DNA from: JBCCIM01 sp045106435
Lineage (GTDB): Bacteria; Bacteroidota; Rhodothermia; Rhodothermales; JAHQVL01
NCBI GenBank assembly: GCA_045106435.1
Contig: JBGCEN010000317.1
Span: 3,964-67,963, forward strand
Direction of reading: 5' to 3'
Length of the DNA stretch: 64,000 bases
A program made the position numbers and the translations under genes. Position 1 is the first letter of the stretch. Every line of letters starts with the position of its first letter. The notes below the pieces were generated by a model, which was not told where the DNA came from, made no database searches, and saw only the letters and a list, made by a program, of their open reading frames with translations. Shown here piece after piece: positions 17,235-26,695 of the stretch.

Positions 17235-19529
17235 TTAGCGCAATTCTACTTTTAAGCCAATAGAAGGGATAAAAGGCAATTGATCAACCCTGCTGAAGGT
17301 AAATAAATCGTAGTAGAAGAGATTATTTCTATTGAGAATATTGATGCCTCCGGCGCGTAAAGTAACAACTGTTCTGCCGCGTTCAATACGACGCTCAAGC
17401 CATACATCAAGGCGCTGATAGGCCGGCTGGCGTCCTTCAAAAGGCGATCCGTACAAAATGCGATCCTGACCGGGATCGGAAGTCACATCAACATCAGGTG
17501 TTAATAAAAGGAAGACGTCAAATCCAGATGACTCTGTAAATGGGAGTCCGGAGCCATATTGTAATTGGGCCGTTATGCCGATGTTATCGCGTTCCGCATG
17601 TAATAGAATATTAAACTGATGCCGGCGGTCATGAGACGGCGTATAGGTAATCGAACTGGCTTCGTATTCTACCTTGGAAAAGGCATAACTCATGTACCCG
17701 TCTAGTTTCGAATCATTCCAGAAAGGACGGTCATTAAAGTCGAGCCGTAAATCATAACCATACGCATCACCCGAAGCTGCCTGCAATGCCGTTGTGAATC
17801 TGGGCAAAACGCTGAAGATCGGGACCGTCAGGTTTTCAAAGCTTTTCCTGTAGCCTTCTACAGCAACTGAAAGCCAGGGCTTCACTTGCACATTGACACC
17901 AACAATTGCGTGCTGGCTTTCTGGTATGGCCTCTGCGGGAGAGGGGAGCCAGGCTGTAAACAGATTGCCCACGTCGCGCTCATCATTCAGTCCGGCAACG
18001 CTTTGATGATAAATACCCCAGGCTCCGTTAAGCTTCACTTTGCCGTTGGCGGATTCTGGTGTGAAAGAAAGCCGGAAGCGCGGGTCAATCCATTGTTTAT
18101 CGATATCAGGTAACTGATACCAGTGAACACCAGGTTGCACTTGCAAATTTATCGATGGAAAAGAGAAATTTGCCTCAACGTATGCATCATGTTCTACAAG
18201 ATCGTTACTGGCTATTTCCGGTACGCCCTGAAATTGACCACCCAGTTCATACTTTAAGGTAGATTCCCTGCGTGTAAATCCAGCATTAATGTCTGTGTTA
18301 TTCAACGCATAGGTCAGGTGCGCACTCGCATCAAAGCTTTCGATACCCGAGGTACGTTCCGGACTGTTTTCTGTACCAATTTCATTGGTCATTTCCGACG
18401 TGTTGGCGGACAATTCCATTTGAAGTGGAAGTCCGCGGGAAGTATAGGTGTATTTGCCACCGTACACCGTGTTGCGCCAGGCTACGGAATTGCTATCTAC
18501 CGGTGCAGTGGATAATGCATCCCCTTCAAACGTTTTTTGCGTGCCGGCAATATCCCCGCGGTCATAGGTATGAATACCCGTGAAGGAAATGCTGTGGTTG
18601 GCGTTGATAAAACCATGTACTTTGCCAAAAATATCGCCAAAGCTGTATGGTAATTCCTGGCCCAGCATGTTTGGCATCACGTCTTCTATCAACGAGTGAC
18701 GTACCGAACCAATAACAGACAGGTGGTCTTTGATTAGTGGCCCTTCAATTCTCGCTGTACTAAGGAACGGTGCAACAGATACAGAGCCGGCCAAATTTTG
18801 CTTGTTGCCATTCCTGATTTTGACATCCATTACAGAGGACATCCGCGTGCCATACTTTGCACCGAAGCCGCCTGTGTAGATATCTGCATTATTGATAATC
18901 TCTTCCGGAAATGCGGAGTAAAAGCTCAAAACATGAAATGGCATGTAGATCGGCATCCCGTCAATCAGTGCCAGGTTCTGGTCCAGGGCGCCACCGCGAA
19001 CAAAAAATTGCCCCCCTCTGTCGCCTTGTAACGTGATGCCGGGCATGGTTTGTAGATAACTGGCCAGGTCGCCGGTCACACCGGGCATGGGAACGCGTTC
19101 GATTTGCGCCGGCACAACAGATTCCAGGCCTGCAGATACGGCAGTTACACCAGATTCCCGGTCTGCCTGAACCACGACCTCATCTAATTCTGCCTGACCA
19201 GGAGCCAGAATCACATTGCGAGAGATTGTACCGCTTGCAGCAAACGTGATGGATTCCTCAAACGACTCAAATCCGATGAATGAGATGCGGAGCGTATAGG
19301 TGCCGGCAGGCAATCGCTGGATCACGTAATATCCATCTCCGTCTGTAACGGTGCCAAGAAAAGTCTCTGCATCATTCTCCAGCACAACGGATGCACCTTG
19401 CAGTGCTTGCTCGGTTTCACCATCTGTAACAAATCCTTTTACAACAGACTGCTGTCCTGTAGCCAGTGTATTGGTACAAATGATAAGAATCAGAAAAACA
19501 AAAGAGATGCGGCAGAATAACTTAAGCAT
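17235..19529 (-). CDS. TonB-dependent outer-membrane receptor
   Basis: The 764-residue product shows a signal peptide (1-25), a carboxypeptidase-regulatory-like domain (about 29-115, KGFVTDGETEQALQGASVVL), and a plug domain (about 140-240). The plug has the GDRGGQFFVRGGALDQNLALIDGMPIY block typical of the family. A 22-strand-type barrel follows, ending in an aromatic-rich strand. These receptors import large or scarce substrates using TonB energy. The ligand cannot be read from the sequence, and no SusD-like partner is present. The downstream lipoprotein is probably cotranscribed. The promoter should lie in the divergent gap shared with the SecA-like gene. Confidence 0.93.
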   Translation of the reverse strand: MLKLFCRISFVFLILIICTNTLATGQQSVVKGFVTDGETEQALQGASVVLENDAETFLGTVTDGDGYYVIQRLPAGTYTLRISFIGFESFEESITFAASGTISRNVILAPGQAELDEVVVQADRESGVTAVSAGLESVVPAQIERVPMPGVTGDLASYLQTMPGITLQGDRGGQFFVRGGALDQNLALIDGMPIYMPFHVLSFYSAFPEEIINNADIYTGGFGAKYGTRMSSVMDVKIRNGNKQNLAGSVSVAPFLSTARIEGPLIKDHLSVIGSVRHSLIEDVMPNMLGQELPYSFGDIFGKVHGFINANHSISFTGIHTYDRGDIAGTQKTFEGDALSTAPVDSNSVAWRNTVYGGKYTYTSRGLPLQMELSANTSEMTNEIGTENSPERTSGIESFDASAHLTYALNNTDINAGFTRRESTLKYELGGQFQGVPEIASNDLVEHDAYVEANFSFPSINLQVQPGVHWYQLPDIDKQWIDPRFRLSFTPESANGKVKLNGAWGIYHQSVAGLNDERDVGNLFTAWLPSPAEAIPESQHAIVGVNVQVKPWLSVAVEGYRKSFENLTVPIFSVLPRFTTALQAASGDAYGYDLRLDFNDRPFWNDSKLDGYMSYAFSKVEYEASSITYTPSHDRRHQFNILLHAERDNIGITAQLQYGSGLPFTESSGFDVFLLLTPDVDVTSDPGQDRILYGSPFEGRQPAYQRLDVWLERRIERGRTVVTLRAGGINILNRNNLFYYDLFTFSRVDQLPFIPSIGLKVELR

Positions 19530-19728
19530 GGGTTAACCGGGCTGGGTCAGAATAGTTGAATGAAGGTATCAAAAAAATTGAGGAACTGCTTCGTGGTCTC
19601 ATCCATCGGGAGTATTCGGTCTCCGAATGGTATGTGAAGCCGCTAAACCATCTTTGGTTGTATTCGTACCTATATCCTGTAAATTTGTATATCCACTTTA
19701 CGATAACCTCAGGAGCTGCTGTACCTTT

Positions 19729-22170
19729 ATGAGTAATTGGAAAAAACAGATCGCGCAGCTGAAGGGTGTTCAGTCTTTAAACACAGATTTAACGCGATAC
19801 TGGCACATGGTAGGCCTGATTGATGCCGCGGGTGCCGGCCTTGCAATTACAACGGAAGAAGGATTGAAAGAACGCGTAAGAAAACTGAAGTTGCGCGTTT
19901 TATCAATGCATGAAGCGGTAAGGAAAACGGGTAATAATGAGGACATTGTATGGGAGTCGCTCCTTCCTGAAGCGTTTGCTTTGATCCGGGAAGTCTCAGC
20001 TCGTGTACTTGATATGCGGCACTTTGATGTGCAGTTAATCGCCGGCATCGGGTTGTTGGAAGGCAAGCTTATTGAAATGAAAACGGGAGAAGGCAAGACC
20101 CTCAGTGCTGTATTGCCGGTCTGTTTGAAAGCACTGACCGGAGCAGGAGTTCATGTGCTCACTTTTAACGACTATCTTGCAAAAAGAGATGCTGCATGGA
20201 TGTATCCTGTCTATTCATTTTTTGGTCTTTCTGTAGGCGTGGTACAGGAAGGCATGTCTACCATTGAACGTAAGGCTGCATATGCTGCGGATGTAACCTA
20301 TGCGACCGCCAAAGAAGCCGGCTTTGATTTCTTGCGAAGCCACATGGCCAGAGAAGCCGAGGAGGTCGTGCAGCGGCCGTTTGGTTTTGCTATTGTTGAT
20401 GAAGCAGATTCCATACTCATAGACGAAGCGAGGGTACCGCTTGTGATCGCTGGGGAGCGGCCGGCCTCAGCGGCAGATCCCTATCAAGTCGCTAAGATGG
20501 TGCAGGCCCTGATAGCGGGAGACGACTGGGAAACGGACGAGCATCGGCGTAATGTGTTGCTGACGGAAGCCGGCATCGACAAAGTAGAAGCGGCTTTTTC
20601 ATGTGGAGATTTACATGGTGAAGCTAATTTTGTGTTACTAACGGAAGTCAATCAGGCATTACATGCACACGTCTTGTTGCAAAAAGATGTGGATTACATT
20701 GTAAGAAATGAACGGATCGAAATAGTAGATGAGTTCACCGGCAGGGTCGTTGATGATCGGCGTTGGCCAGATGGATTACAGGAAGCCCTGGAGGCAAAAG
20801 AGGGATTACCCATTCAACCAGGTGGGCATATCCTTGGCTCGATTGCGTTGCAAAATTTCTTGAAGCAATATCCTGTACTTGCCGGCATGACAGCAACAGC
20901 GACACCGGCTGCCGCTGAGCTGGAGAAATTTTATGACCTCGATGTACTTGCTATCCCTGGAAATAAAGCATCGATAAGAGAAGATCTGGAAACGCGTATT
21001 TATACACACGCAGAGGCCAAGTACGCAGCAATTGTCGATGAGATAGCAAAGCAAAACAGGCAGTTAAGACCTGTTCTGGTAGGCACTAACAGTGTTAGAG
21101 AGTCAGAATTGGTGGCAGAGCGGCTTTCGCAAAGGGGGATCGAATGTGCAATCCTCAATGCAAAAAACGATGCGCTGGAAGCGGGCATCATATCGCTGGC
21201 TGGCTTGCCGGGAGCCGTGACCATCAGTACCAATATGGCAGGACGAGGGACCGATATAAAGCTTGGCGGTCCAGACGAAAAGTTCAGGGCAGAGGTTGTT
21301 GCAGCCGGCGGTTTATTGGTGTTGGCTACAAACCTGCATGAAAGCCGAAGAATCGATGACCAGTTACGTGGCCGCGCTGGTCGGCAGGGAGATCCTGGTA
21401 GTTCACAGTTTTTTGTGAGTCTCGAAGATCATTTAATGACAACTTTTGGTATTGAAGAACTGATTCCTGAAAAGCTGAGACCAGCAGAGCAAGCCGAGGA
21501 CCTTGCCCACCCGATCATCTCGAGAGAAGTAGCCCGGATTCAAAGAATTGCCGAGGGGCAGAATTTTGAGATCAGGAAAACCATGTGGCGCTATTCTCAG
21601 ATGGTTGAGGCACAACGCCAAAAGTTGATGGCCTGGCGTAAAGAAGTGTTTGATAAAGAGGCTGAGCTAAAAGTGTTCAAACAGTATTGGCCGGCGCGCT
21701 ATAATGAAATATGTAATGCCTTAGGTACCCAGGTTATGTACGATGCTGAACGACTGGTTACCTTGCACTTTATTGATACATGCTGGTCAAATCATTTATC
21801 AACAATTTCGCACATTAGAGAAGGAATACATCTCGTTGGCCTGGGCGGGAAAGACCCTTTGTTCGAGTTCCACAAACAAATTGCCGACGCCTTTTGGGTC
21901 TTGCTGCAAGACATAGAATCTAAAACAAGTACGTTTTTAGAAACCGTTGAAATCACAGCAGATGGAATAGACGAAAGTCAGGCGGGTATTCGTGGGCCTG
22001 CTTCAACATGGACCTATCTGGTGAATGATCGTGCCATGAACGATTTGCAGCAAATGCTTTTTGGGCACGGATCAACAGCTTTTGTCGGCCTGGGTGTAAT
22101 TATGACATGGCCGCTATTACTCGCCTGGGGAATATGGAAACGTATCAAAATGCACCGGCACAACCGCTAA
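19729..22170 (+). CDS. SecA-like ATPase with C-terminal membrane anchor (accessory SecA type)
   Basis: From the ATG at 19729 (AGGAG about 13 bases upstream) the product is 813 residues. It has SecA's two nucleotide-binding folds: Walker A MKTGEGKT (117-124), TFNDYLAKRDA, the DEAD box (224-227), TNMAGRGTDIKLGG and RGRAGRQGDPGSSQFFVSLED. A peptide-crosslinking region and helical scaffold lie between and after them. The end is unusual. The Cys-rich zinc-binding tail of housekeeping SecA is absent, and the last 30 residues contain a hydrophobic helix (VIMTWPLLLAWGIW) followed by KRIKMHRHNR, predicting a membrane anchor. It is likely a second, specialised SecA. The partner channel and cargo are unknown. 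Upstream in-frame ATG at 19627 is unlikely. Confidence 0.85.
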   Translation: MSNWKKQIAQLKGVQSLNTDLTRYWHMVGLIDAAGAGLAITTEEGLKERVRKLKLRVLSMHEAVRKTGNNEDIVWESLLPEAFALIREVSARVLDMRHFDVQLIAGIGLLEGKLIEMKTGEGKTLSAVLPVCLKALTGAGVHVLTFNDYLAKRDAAWMYPVYSFFGLSVGVVQEGMSTIERKAAYAADVTYATAKEAGFDFLRSHMAREAEEVVQRPFGFAIVDEADSILIDEARVPLVIAGERPASAADPYQVAKMVQALIAGDDWETDEHRRNVLLTEAGIDKVEAAFSCGDLHGEANFVLLTEVNQALHAHVLLQKDVDYIVRNERIEIVDEFTGRVVDDRRWPDGLQEALEAKEGLPIQPGGHILGSIALQNFLKQYPVLAGMTATATPAAAELEKFYDLDVLAIPGNKASIREDLETRIYTHAEAKYAAIVDEIAKQNRQLRPVLVGTNSVRESELVAERLSQRGIECAILNAKNDALEAGIISLAGLPGAVTISTNMAGRGTDIKLGGPDEKFRAEVVAAGGLLVLATNLHESRRIDDQLRGRAGRQGDPGSSQFFVSLEDHLMTTFGIEELIPEKLRPAEQAEDLAHPIISREVARIQRIAEGQNFEIRKTMWRYSQMVEAQRQKLMAWRKEVFDKEAELKVFKQYWPARYNEICNALGTQVMYDAERLVTLHFIDTCWSNHLSTISHIREGIHLVGLGGKDPLFEFHKQIADAFWVLLQDIESKTSTFLETVEITADGIDESQAGIRGPASTWTYLVNDRAMNDLQQMLFGHGSTAFVGLGVIMTWPLLLAWGIWKRIKMHRHNR

Positions 22171-22193
22171 AATGCAGCTTATACATTCAAAAA

Positions 22194-22221
22194 CATTGAA
22201 CCCTGAACATTGAACCCTGAA
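22194..22221. repeat. Two perfect 14-bp tandem copies (heptamer-derived)
   Basis: CATTGAACCCTGAA is repeated twice without spacing. Each unit is itself built from two related heptamers (xTTGAAC, CCTGAAx). The same word family occurs at 35070-35109 and in degraded form at 1-27, always in gene gaps near stop codons. Confidence 0.9.
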
Positions 22222-22222
22222 C

Positions 22223-22249
22223 GCGTCACGGATAAAGTATCCGTGACGC
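22223..22249. terminator. 12-bp perfect hairpin between convergent genes
   Basis: GCGTCACGGATA and TATCCGTGACGC pair perfectly around an AAG loop, between the stop codons of the SecA-like gene and the isomerase gene. There is no long T-run, so if it terminates it is not a classic intrinsic terminator. The stem is a variant of the one at 28-46 (GTCACxGATA core), which also adjoins GAACCCT repeats. Confidence 0.55.
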
Positions 22250-22257
22250 TACCCGTT

Positions 22258-23157
22258 CTAAGCGCGTTTCATGCCGCTAAATCTTGTCAGGTTGTCTTGT
22301 AAAGCCTCCAATGGTGGATGGCCTTCGTGCTCATACTCAATGATATAAGATTCGACACCACCCACAGATTCGCTCAGGTTCATAATGGTAGGCCAATCGG
22401 TGCTATCCTCTCCAATGAAAGCATTAAATGGATCATCAGAACCGATGGTGTAGGGCTTGATATGCATACTCGCAATTCGTCCCGGATGCCCCTTCAATAC
22501 TGCTGCAAGGTCTGCGCCGCCGGCTGAGGCGTTGCCTGTATCCAGTTGCAGGATGAAATCATCCGGTGTATTGTCTGCAATCAAATCCCAAACGCTTGTG
22601 CCGTCAAACAATTGTGAAAAGCTATACGCATGGCAGTGATAGCCCGTCTTCATACCTAATGGTCGCAGTTTGTCGGAAATGGCTACAAAGTCGTCAATGG
22701 TTCTCATGAGCCCATCCTTTGAACCTGAACGCTCCTTGCTGATGCCGGCGACAATCAAATTGTTGTTGCCAATGGTCTGATTGTAAGCAACCGTTTTTTC
22801 CAACTCATCACCCAATAAAGGATCAATTCCGAGGTGCGTGCTTACGGCATTGAGGCCATTGTCGGTGAGCATTTTACGTGTTTCTTCGGCGGTGTACTCA
22901 AAATGGCCGGCAAATTCAACATCTGTAAATCCAAGTTCAGCGACTTTGGTAAGTGTGCCCGGTACATCTTTTTCCATGAGGTGCCTGAAGCAGTAGAGCT
23001 GTACACCAATAGGAACTGCAGTAGCCATAGCAGCGACAGATACAGCCGGCGTGTCGGATTCACCGCATGCGGCCATTGTTGTTGCTGCAAAAGCTGCGGT
23101 AACACCGCCGGCGGTTAAATGGAGGAAATCACGACGAGAGTAAGCGTTATCATTCAT
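22258..23157 (-). CDS. Tat-exported sugar (phosphate) isomerase/epimerase, TIM-barrel type
   Basis: From the ATG at 23157 the product is 299 residues, beginning with a twin-arginine signal (SRRDFLHLTAGG) that ends at a possible lipobox (TTMAAC). The rest is an AP-endonuclease-2/sugar isomerase TIM barrel: GVQLYCFR, AELGFTDVEFAGHF, the His in STHLGID, a metal ligand set in GYHCHAYSF, LQLDTGNASAGG, MHIKPY and YIIEYEHEG. Such exported isomerases are typical of oxidative sugar catabolism, acting with Gfo/Idh enzymes and DUF1080 hydrolases. The longer frame from 23301 adds residues before the Tat signal and is rejected. It is divergent from the DUF1549/DUF1553 gene, with a shared promoter gap. Confidence 0.87.
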   Translation of the reverse strand: MNDNAYSRRDFLHLTAGGVTAAFAATTMAACGESDTPAVSVAAMATAVPIGVQLYCFRHLMEKDVPGTLTKVAELGFTDVEFAGHFEYTAEETRKMLTDNGLNAVSTHLGIDPLLGDELEKTVAYNQTIGNNNLIVAGISKERSGSKDGLMRTIDDFVAISDKLRPLGMKTGYHCHAYSFSQLFDGTSVWDLIADNTPDDFILQLDTGNASAGGADLAAVLKGHPGRIASMHIKPYTIGSDDPFNAFIGEDSTDWPTIMNLSESVGGVESYIIEYEHEGHPPLEALQDNLTRFSGMKRA

Positions 23158-23329
23158 ACGTAGGGTGGTTAAGGTAGGGATCGGCACACAAGTGCAGATT
23201 TCTTTATAATAAAACAATGGATTATAACCCATAGATGCAATTTCACCCTGATCCGTGGTGCGTATAGTCACAGAAAATCTTGAGGATATGTACCTTAACA
23301 ATCAAATCCCGAGCCTCCTGAATAAAGCC

Positions 23330-26300
23330 ATGCGTTATCTCAATTGTTTGATTGTCATGCTTGCCGGAGTAATCGCTTTGTCTGGCTGCATGCGTAAGTT
23401 ACCAGATGATGTTATCCTGGCCTATGAATCGCTGCCGGCTGAAATTGATTTTAATGAACATATCAGACCCATTCTTTCGGATCGCTGTTTTACATGCCAT
23501 GGTCCCGACAATAATACACGAGAAGCATCGCTGCGGTTAGATACTGAGGCGGCGGCGTTTTCTCGTTTAACGGAATCACGTGGGCATGCTTTTGTAAGAG
23601 GAAATCCTCATAAAAGCATGGCCCTGCAAAGAATTGTATCTGATGATCCATCCTATATAATGCCTCCTCCGGTATCAAATTTACATCTAACAGCGATCGA
23701 AAAGGCCATGATTGCCAAGTGGATAGACGAGGGGGCAAAATGGAAAGATCATTGGTCGTTCATCCCGCCAGAAAAAGTTGTCCTGCCAGAAATTGATGAC
23801 TTTGTTGCAGCCAAAGTGATAAATCCGATTGATCTCTTTGTCCTGCGTGCGCAACAAGAAAAAGGACTCTCGTTTTCGGAAGAGGCTGATCCCGAGCGAT
23901 TATTGAGGCGGGTGACGCTTGGTCTTACAGGGTTGCCGCCAAGCATCGATGCAATTGACACTTTTCTTGCTGCTTCATCAGCTGACGCCTATGAAACTGT
24001 GGTAGACCAACTCCTGGAAACGGATGCGTACGCAGAAAGAATGGCAATGGAGTGGCTCGATGTTGCACGGTATGCAGATTCTCATGGCATGCACTCAGAT
24101 TTGACGCGGTACAACTGGCCGTGGAGAGATTGGGTGATTGATTCATTCCGTGAAAACATGCCCTACAACAAATTTATCACGTTGCAAATAGCCGGCGATT
24201 TAATGCCTGATGCAACCAAGGAGCAAAAACTTGCAACAGCTTTCCTTCGCAATCACCCCACAACGGCTGAAGGAGGGGCCGTCAACGAGGAGTTCAGGCA
24301 GAAGTATGTGCAGGATAGAACCAATACAACGGCAACTGCATTTTTGGGATTAACGATGGAATGCGCTGGATGCCATGATCACAAGTTTGATCCTGTTTCG
24401 CAGAAGGAGTATTACGAGATGACCGCCTTCTTCAACAATATTAAGGAGCTGGGCATGCAGGCGGAGGTGAACATTAAGGAAGGCTATTCTTCCGGGCCAA
24501 CCATGCTTATGCCAGATGCTGACACAGAAAAGCGATTGGAGACATTGGCGCTTAAAATAGATCAGACATTAAAGGATATTCAGGATTGGCGGTCAGAGTA
24601 TAAGATCCCTGCTGGTGTTTCAACAACGCCTGATCAACGTGTTGTGCAGATGCCAGAGGCGACCGGCTTGTTTCCCTTTGAGTCGATTGAGCCGGCAGAC
24701 ATGGATCTTGGCAATGTGCATCGCATTGTTTCGAATACGCCGATTGATAAAATAGTTGATGGTAATAAAGAAACACCGGCTTCCGGGAATCCTGAGGTGG
24801 TGACGGGTAAAGTTGGGAATGCCATTCGGTTTGTAAAGGAAAGAGAGCTCGTTTTTTTAAAGGATGTTGCTGACTTTGAAATACACGAACCCTATTCTGC
24901 CGGCGCCTGGATTAAAATGGAAAAGGAAAATACCACCCAGACCATTATTGGCAATTCAGGCGAACTTGGCAATGCATGGCGTGGATGGGATTTTTATTTA
25001 GATCCGGATAACAAGCTAAACTTGCGCATTACGAGCGCGTGGCCTCATAACTACATGCAAGTGACCTCCTTGCAGGGTATTTCATCAGAAGATTGGCAGC
25101 ACGTGTTTTTCTCTTATGATGGATCCGGGAAAGCGGATGGGATACGACTATTTGTAAATGGGCAGCAGATTGATCATGAGATCCCTTATGACAAATTGTA
25201 CAAGACGATAATCCATACCTGGCGTAAGAAAAAGGGCTGGGATAACAAGCCGGTTATGGTAGGGCGGAGCGGTCGGTTTCACACGGGTGAAAACGGTGTG
25301 TTTGAGGGAGCCATTGATCAGGTAGCTATTTTCCATGAGCAATTAACAGCGTTAGAAATTGCTAAAATGGTGCATGCAGATGACAATACCGCATTGGACT
25401 TTTCATCGTTATCCCCTGAGCTTGTAAGGAATCATCACCTGGAGCGTCACGATGGCACATACCTCTCATTAATGCGTGAATTGCAGCAACTGCAGTTCGA
25501 AAAAATCACTTTGCTAGCGGATGTGCCGGAGATTATGGTGATGGAGGAAATGGCAGAAAGGAGAAAAACATATGTACTGGATCGCGGGCAATATGACGCA
25601 CCGCTAGAAGAGGTTGTTGCTTCTACCCCCGTCTCTGTATTGCCCTTTTCCGAAGACTTGCCCCGGAACAGGCTGGGTCTGGCAAAATGGTTGACTGATC
25701 CCCAAAATCCATTGACGGCCAGGGTAACTGTGAATCGGTACTGGCAAATGATTTTTGGTAGCGGGCTTGTAGACACGCCGCATGACTTCGGTATGCAGGG
25801 TGCTAGTCCGAGTCATCCTCAATTACTTGATTGGTTGGCGGTAACATTTGTGGAGTCAGGGTGGGATGTCAAAGCACTGGTTAAGCGCATGGTTATGTCT
25901 GCCACATATCGCCAATCGTCTGTGTTAACCGAACAGCTTATCTCGGTTGATCCAAAGAACAAATGGCTGGCACGTGGGCCGAGTTATAGAATGCCGGCAG
26001 AAACGATCAGAGATGTTGCGCTGGCGTCAAGCGGTTTGCTTACAGAAAAGACGGGCGGAGAAAGCGTAAAGCCGTATCAGCCGGCAGGGTTATGGGCGGA
26101 GAAAACCGGTGCGCACATGACTTATCATCCTGATTCAGGAGATAGCCTCTACCGAAGAAGCATGTACACGTACGTTCGTCGTACAACACCTCATCCCGCA
26201 ATGATTGCATTTGACGCGCCCGATCGGTCTGTGTGTACGGTGCAACGAGAAAATACAAACACCCCGCTACAAGCATTGGTGCTTTTAAACGATCCCCAAT

Positions 26301-26608
26301 TTGTTGAAGCGGCTCGTGTTTTGGCGGAGAGAATGCAGGATGAAGGGGGGGACGCTTTGGTGGATCAGATTACGTATGCTTTTCGCCTGGTAACCGGGCG
26401 TATGCCATCCAGGGAAGAACTTGGATTGTTCGAGGCGCAGTATCTAAAAGGAAAAGAGAAGTATGACAAGTATCCAGATGAAGCCAGAAAGTTGATGCAG
26501 GTAGGGGCGTATCCCTTTGACAAAAAACTGGACACAATAGAGACCGCAGCATTGACGATGGTCGCGAGTACCTTGCTGAATCATGATGAGGCATATATGA
26601 TGAGGTAA
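23330..26608 (+). CDS. PSCyt1-DUF1549-LamG-DUF1553 multidomain lipoprotein
   Basis: From the ATG at 23330 the product is about 1092 residues, with a lipoprotein signal (IALSGC, Cys20). Then come a planctomycete-type cytochrome-c-like domain with heme motif CFTCH (53-57), a DUF1549 region including a second CxxCH in ECAGCHDHKFDP, and a concanavalin/LamG-like insert (FVKERELVFLKDVADFEIHEPYSAGAWIKM region, split across about residues 500-680). A DUF1553 domain closes it (LAKWLTDPQNPLTARVTVNRYWQM onward). These proteins are envelope redox/binding proteins linked to polysaccharide use in Planctomycetes and relatives, and the reaction is unproven. ATGs at 23288 and 23255 are less likely starts. The partner DUF1501 gene follows 87 bases later. 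Confidence 0.9.
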   Translation: MRYLNCLIVMLAGVIALSGCMRKLPDDVILAYESLPAEIDFNEHIRPILSDRCFTCHGPDNNTREASLRLDTEAAAFSRLTESRGHAFVRGNPHKSMALQRIVSDDPSYIMPPPVSNLHLTAIEKAMIAKWIDEGAKWKDHWSFIPPEKVVLPEIDDFVAAKVINPIDLFVLRAQQEKGLSFSEEADPERLLRRVTLGLTGLPPSIDAIDTFLAASSADAYETVVDQLLETDAYAERMAMEWLDVARYADSHGMHSDLTRYNWPWRDWVIDSFRENMPYNKFITLQIAGDLMPDATKEQKLATAFLRNHPTTAEGGAVNEEFRQKYVQDRTNTTATAFLGLTMECAGCHDHKFDPVSQKEYYEMTAFFNNIKELGMQAEVNIKEGYSSGPTMLMPDADTEKRLETLALKIDQTLKDIQDWRSEYKIPAGVSTTPDQRVVQMPEATGLFPFESIEPADMDLGNVHRIVSNTPIDKIVDGNKETPASGNPEVVTGKVGNAIRFVKERELVFLKDVADFEIHEPYSAGAWIKMEKENTTQTIIGNSGELGNAWRGWDFYLDPDNKLNLRITSAWPHNYMQVTSLQGISSEDWQHVFFSYDGSGKADGIRLFVNGQQIDHEIPYDKLYKTIIHTWRKKKGWDNKPVMVGRSGRFHTGENGVFEGAIDQVAIFHEQLTALEIAKMVHADDNTALDFSSLSPELVRNHHLERHDGTYLSLMRELQQLQFEKITLLADVPEIMVMEEMAERRKTYVLDRGQYDAPLEEVVASTPVSVLPFSEDLPRNRLGLAKWLTDPQNPLTARVTVNRYWQMIFGSGLVDTPHDFGMQGASPSHPQLLDWLAVTFVESGWDVKALVKRMVMSATYRQSSVLTEQLISVDPKNKWLARGPSYRMPAETIRDVALASSGLLTEKTGGESVKPYQPAGLWAEKTGAHMTYHPDSGDSLYRRSMYTYVRRTTPHPAMIAFDAPDRSVCTVQRENTNTPLQALVLLNDPQFVEAARVLAERMQDEGGDALVDQITYAFRLVTGRMPSREELGLFEAQYLKGKEKYDKYPDEARKLMQVGAYPFDKKLDTIETAALTMVASTLLNHDEAYMMR

Positions 26609-26695
26609 GCACGATGCAAACATCAAATGTCCTGCTTGATATTCTGCATGGATAACTCGCATGAAAACCCTGCATTGGAATAATACGGTATAACC

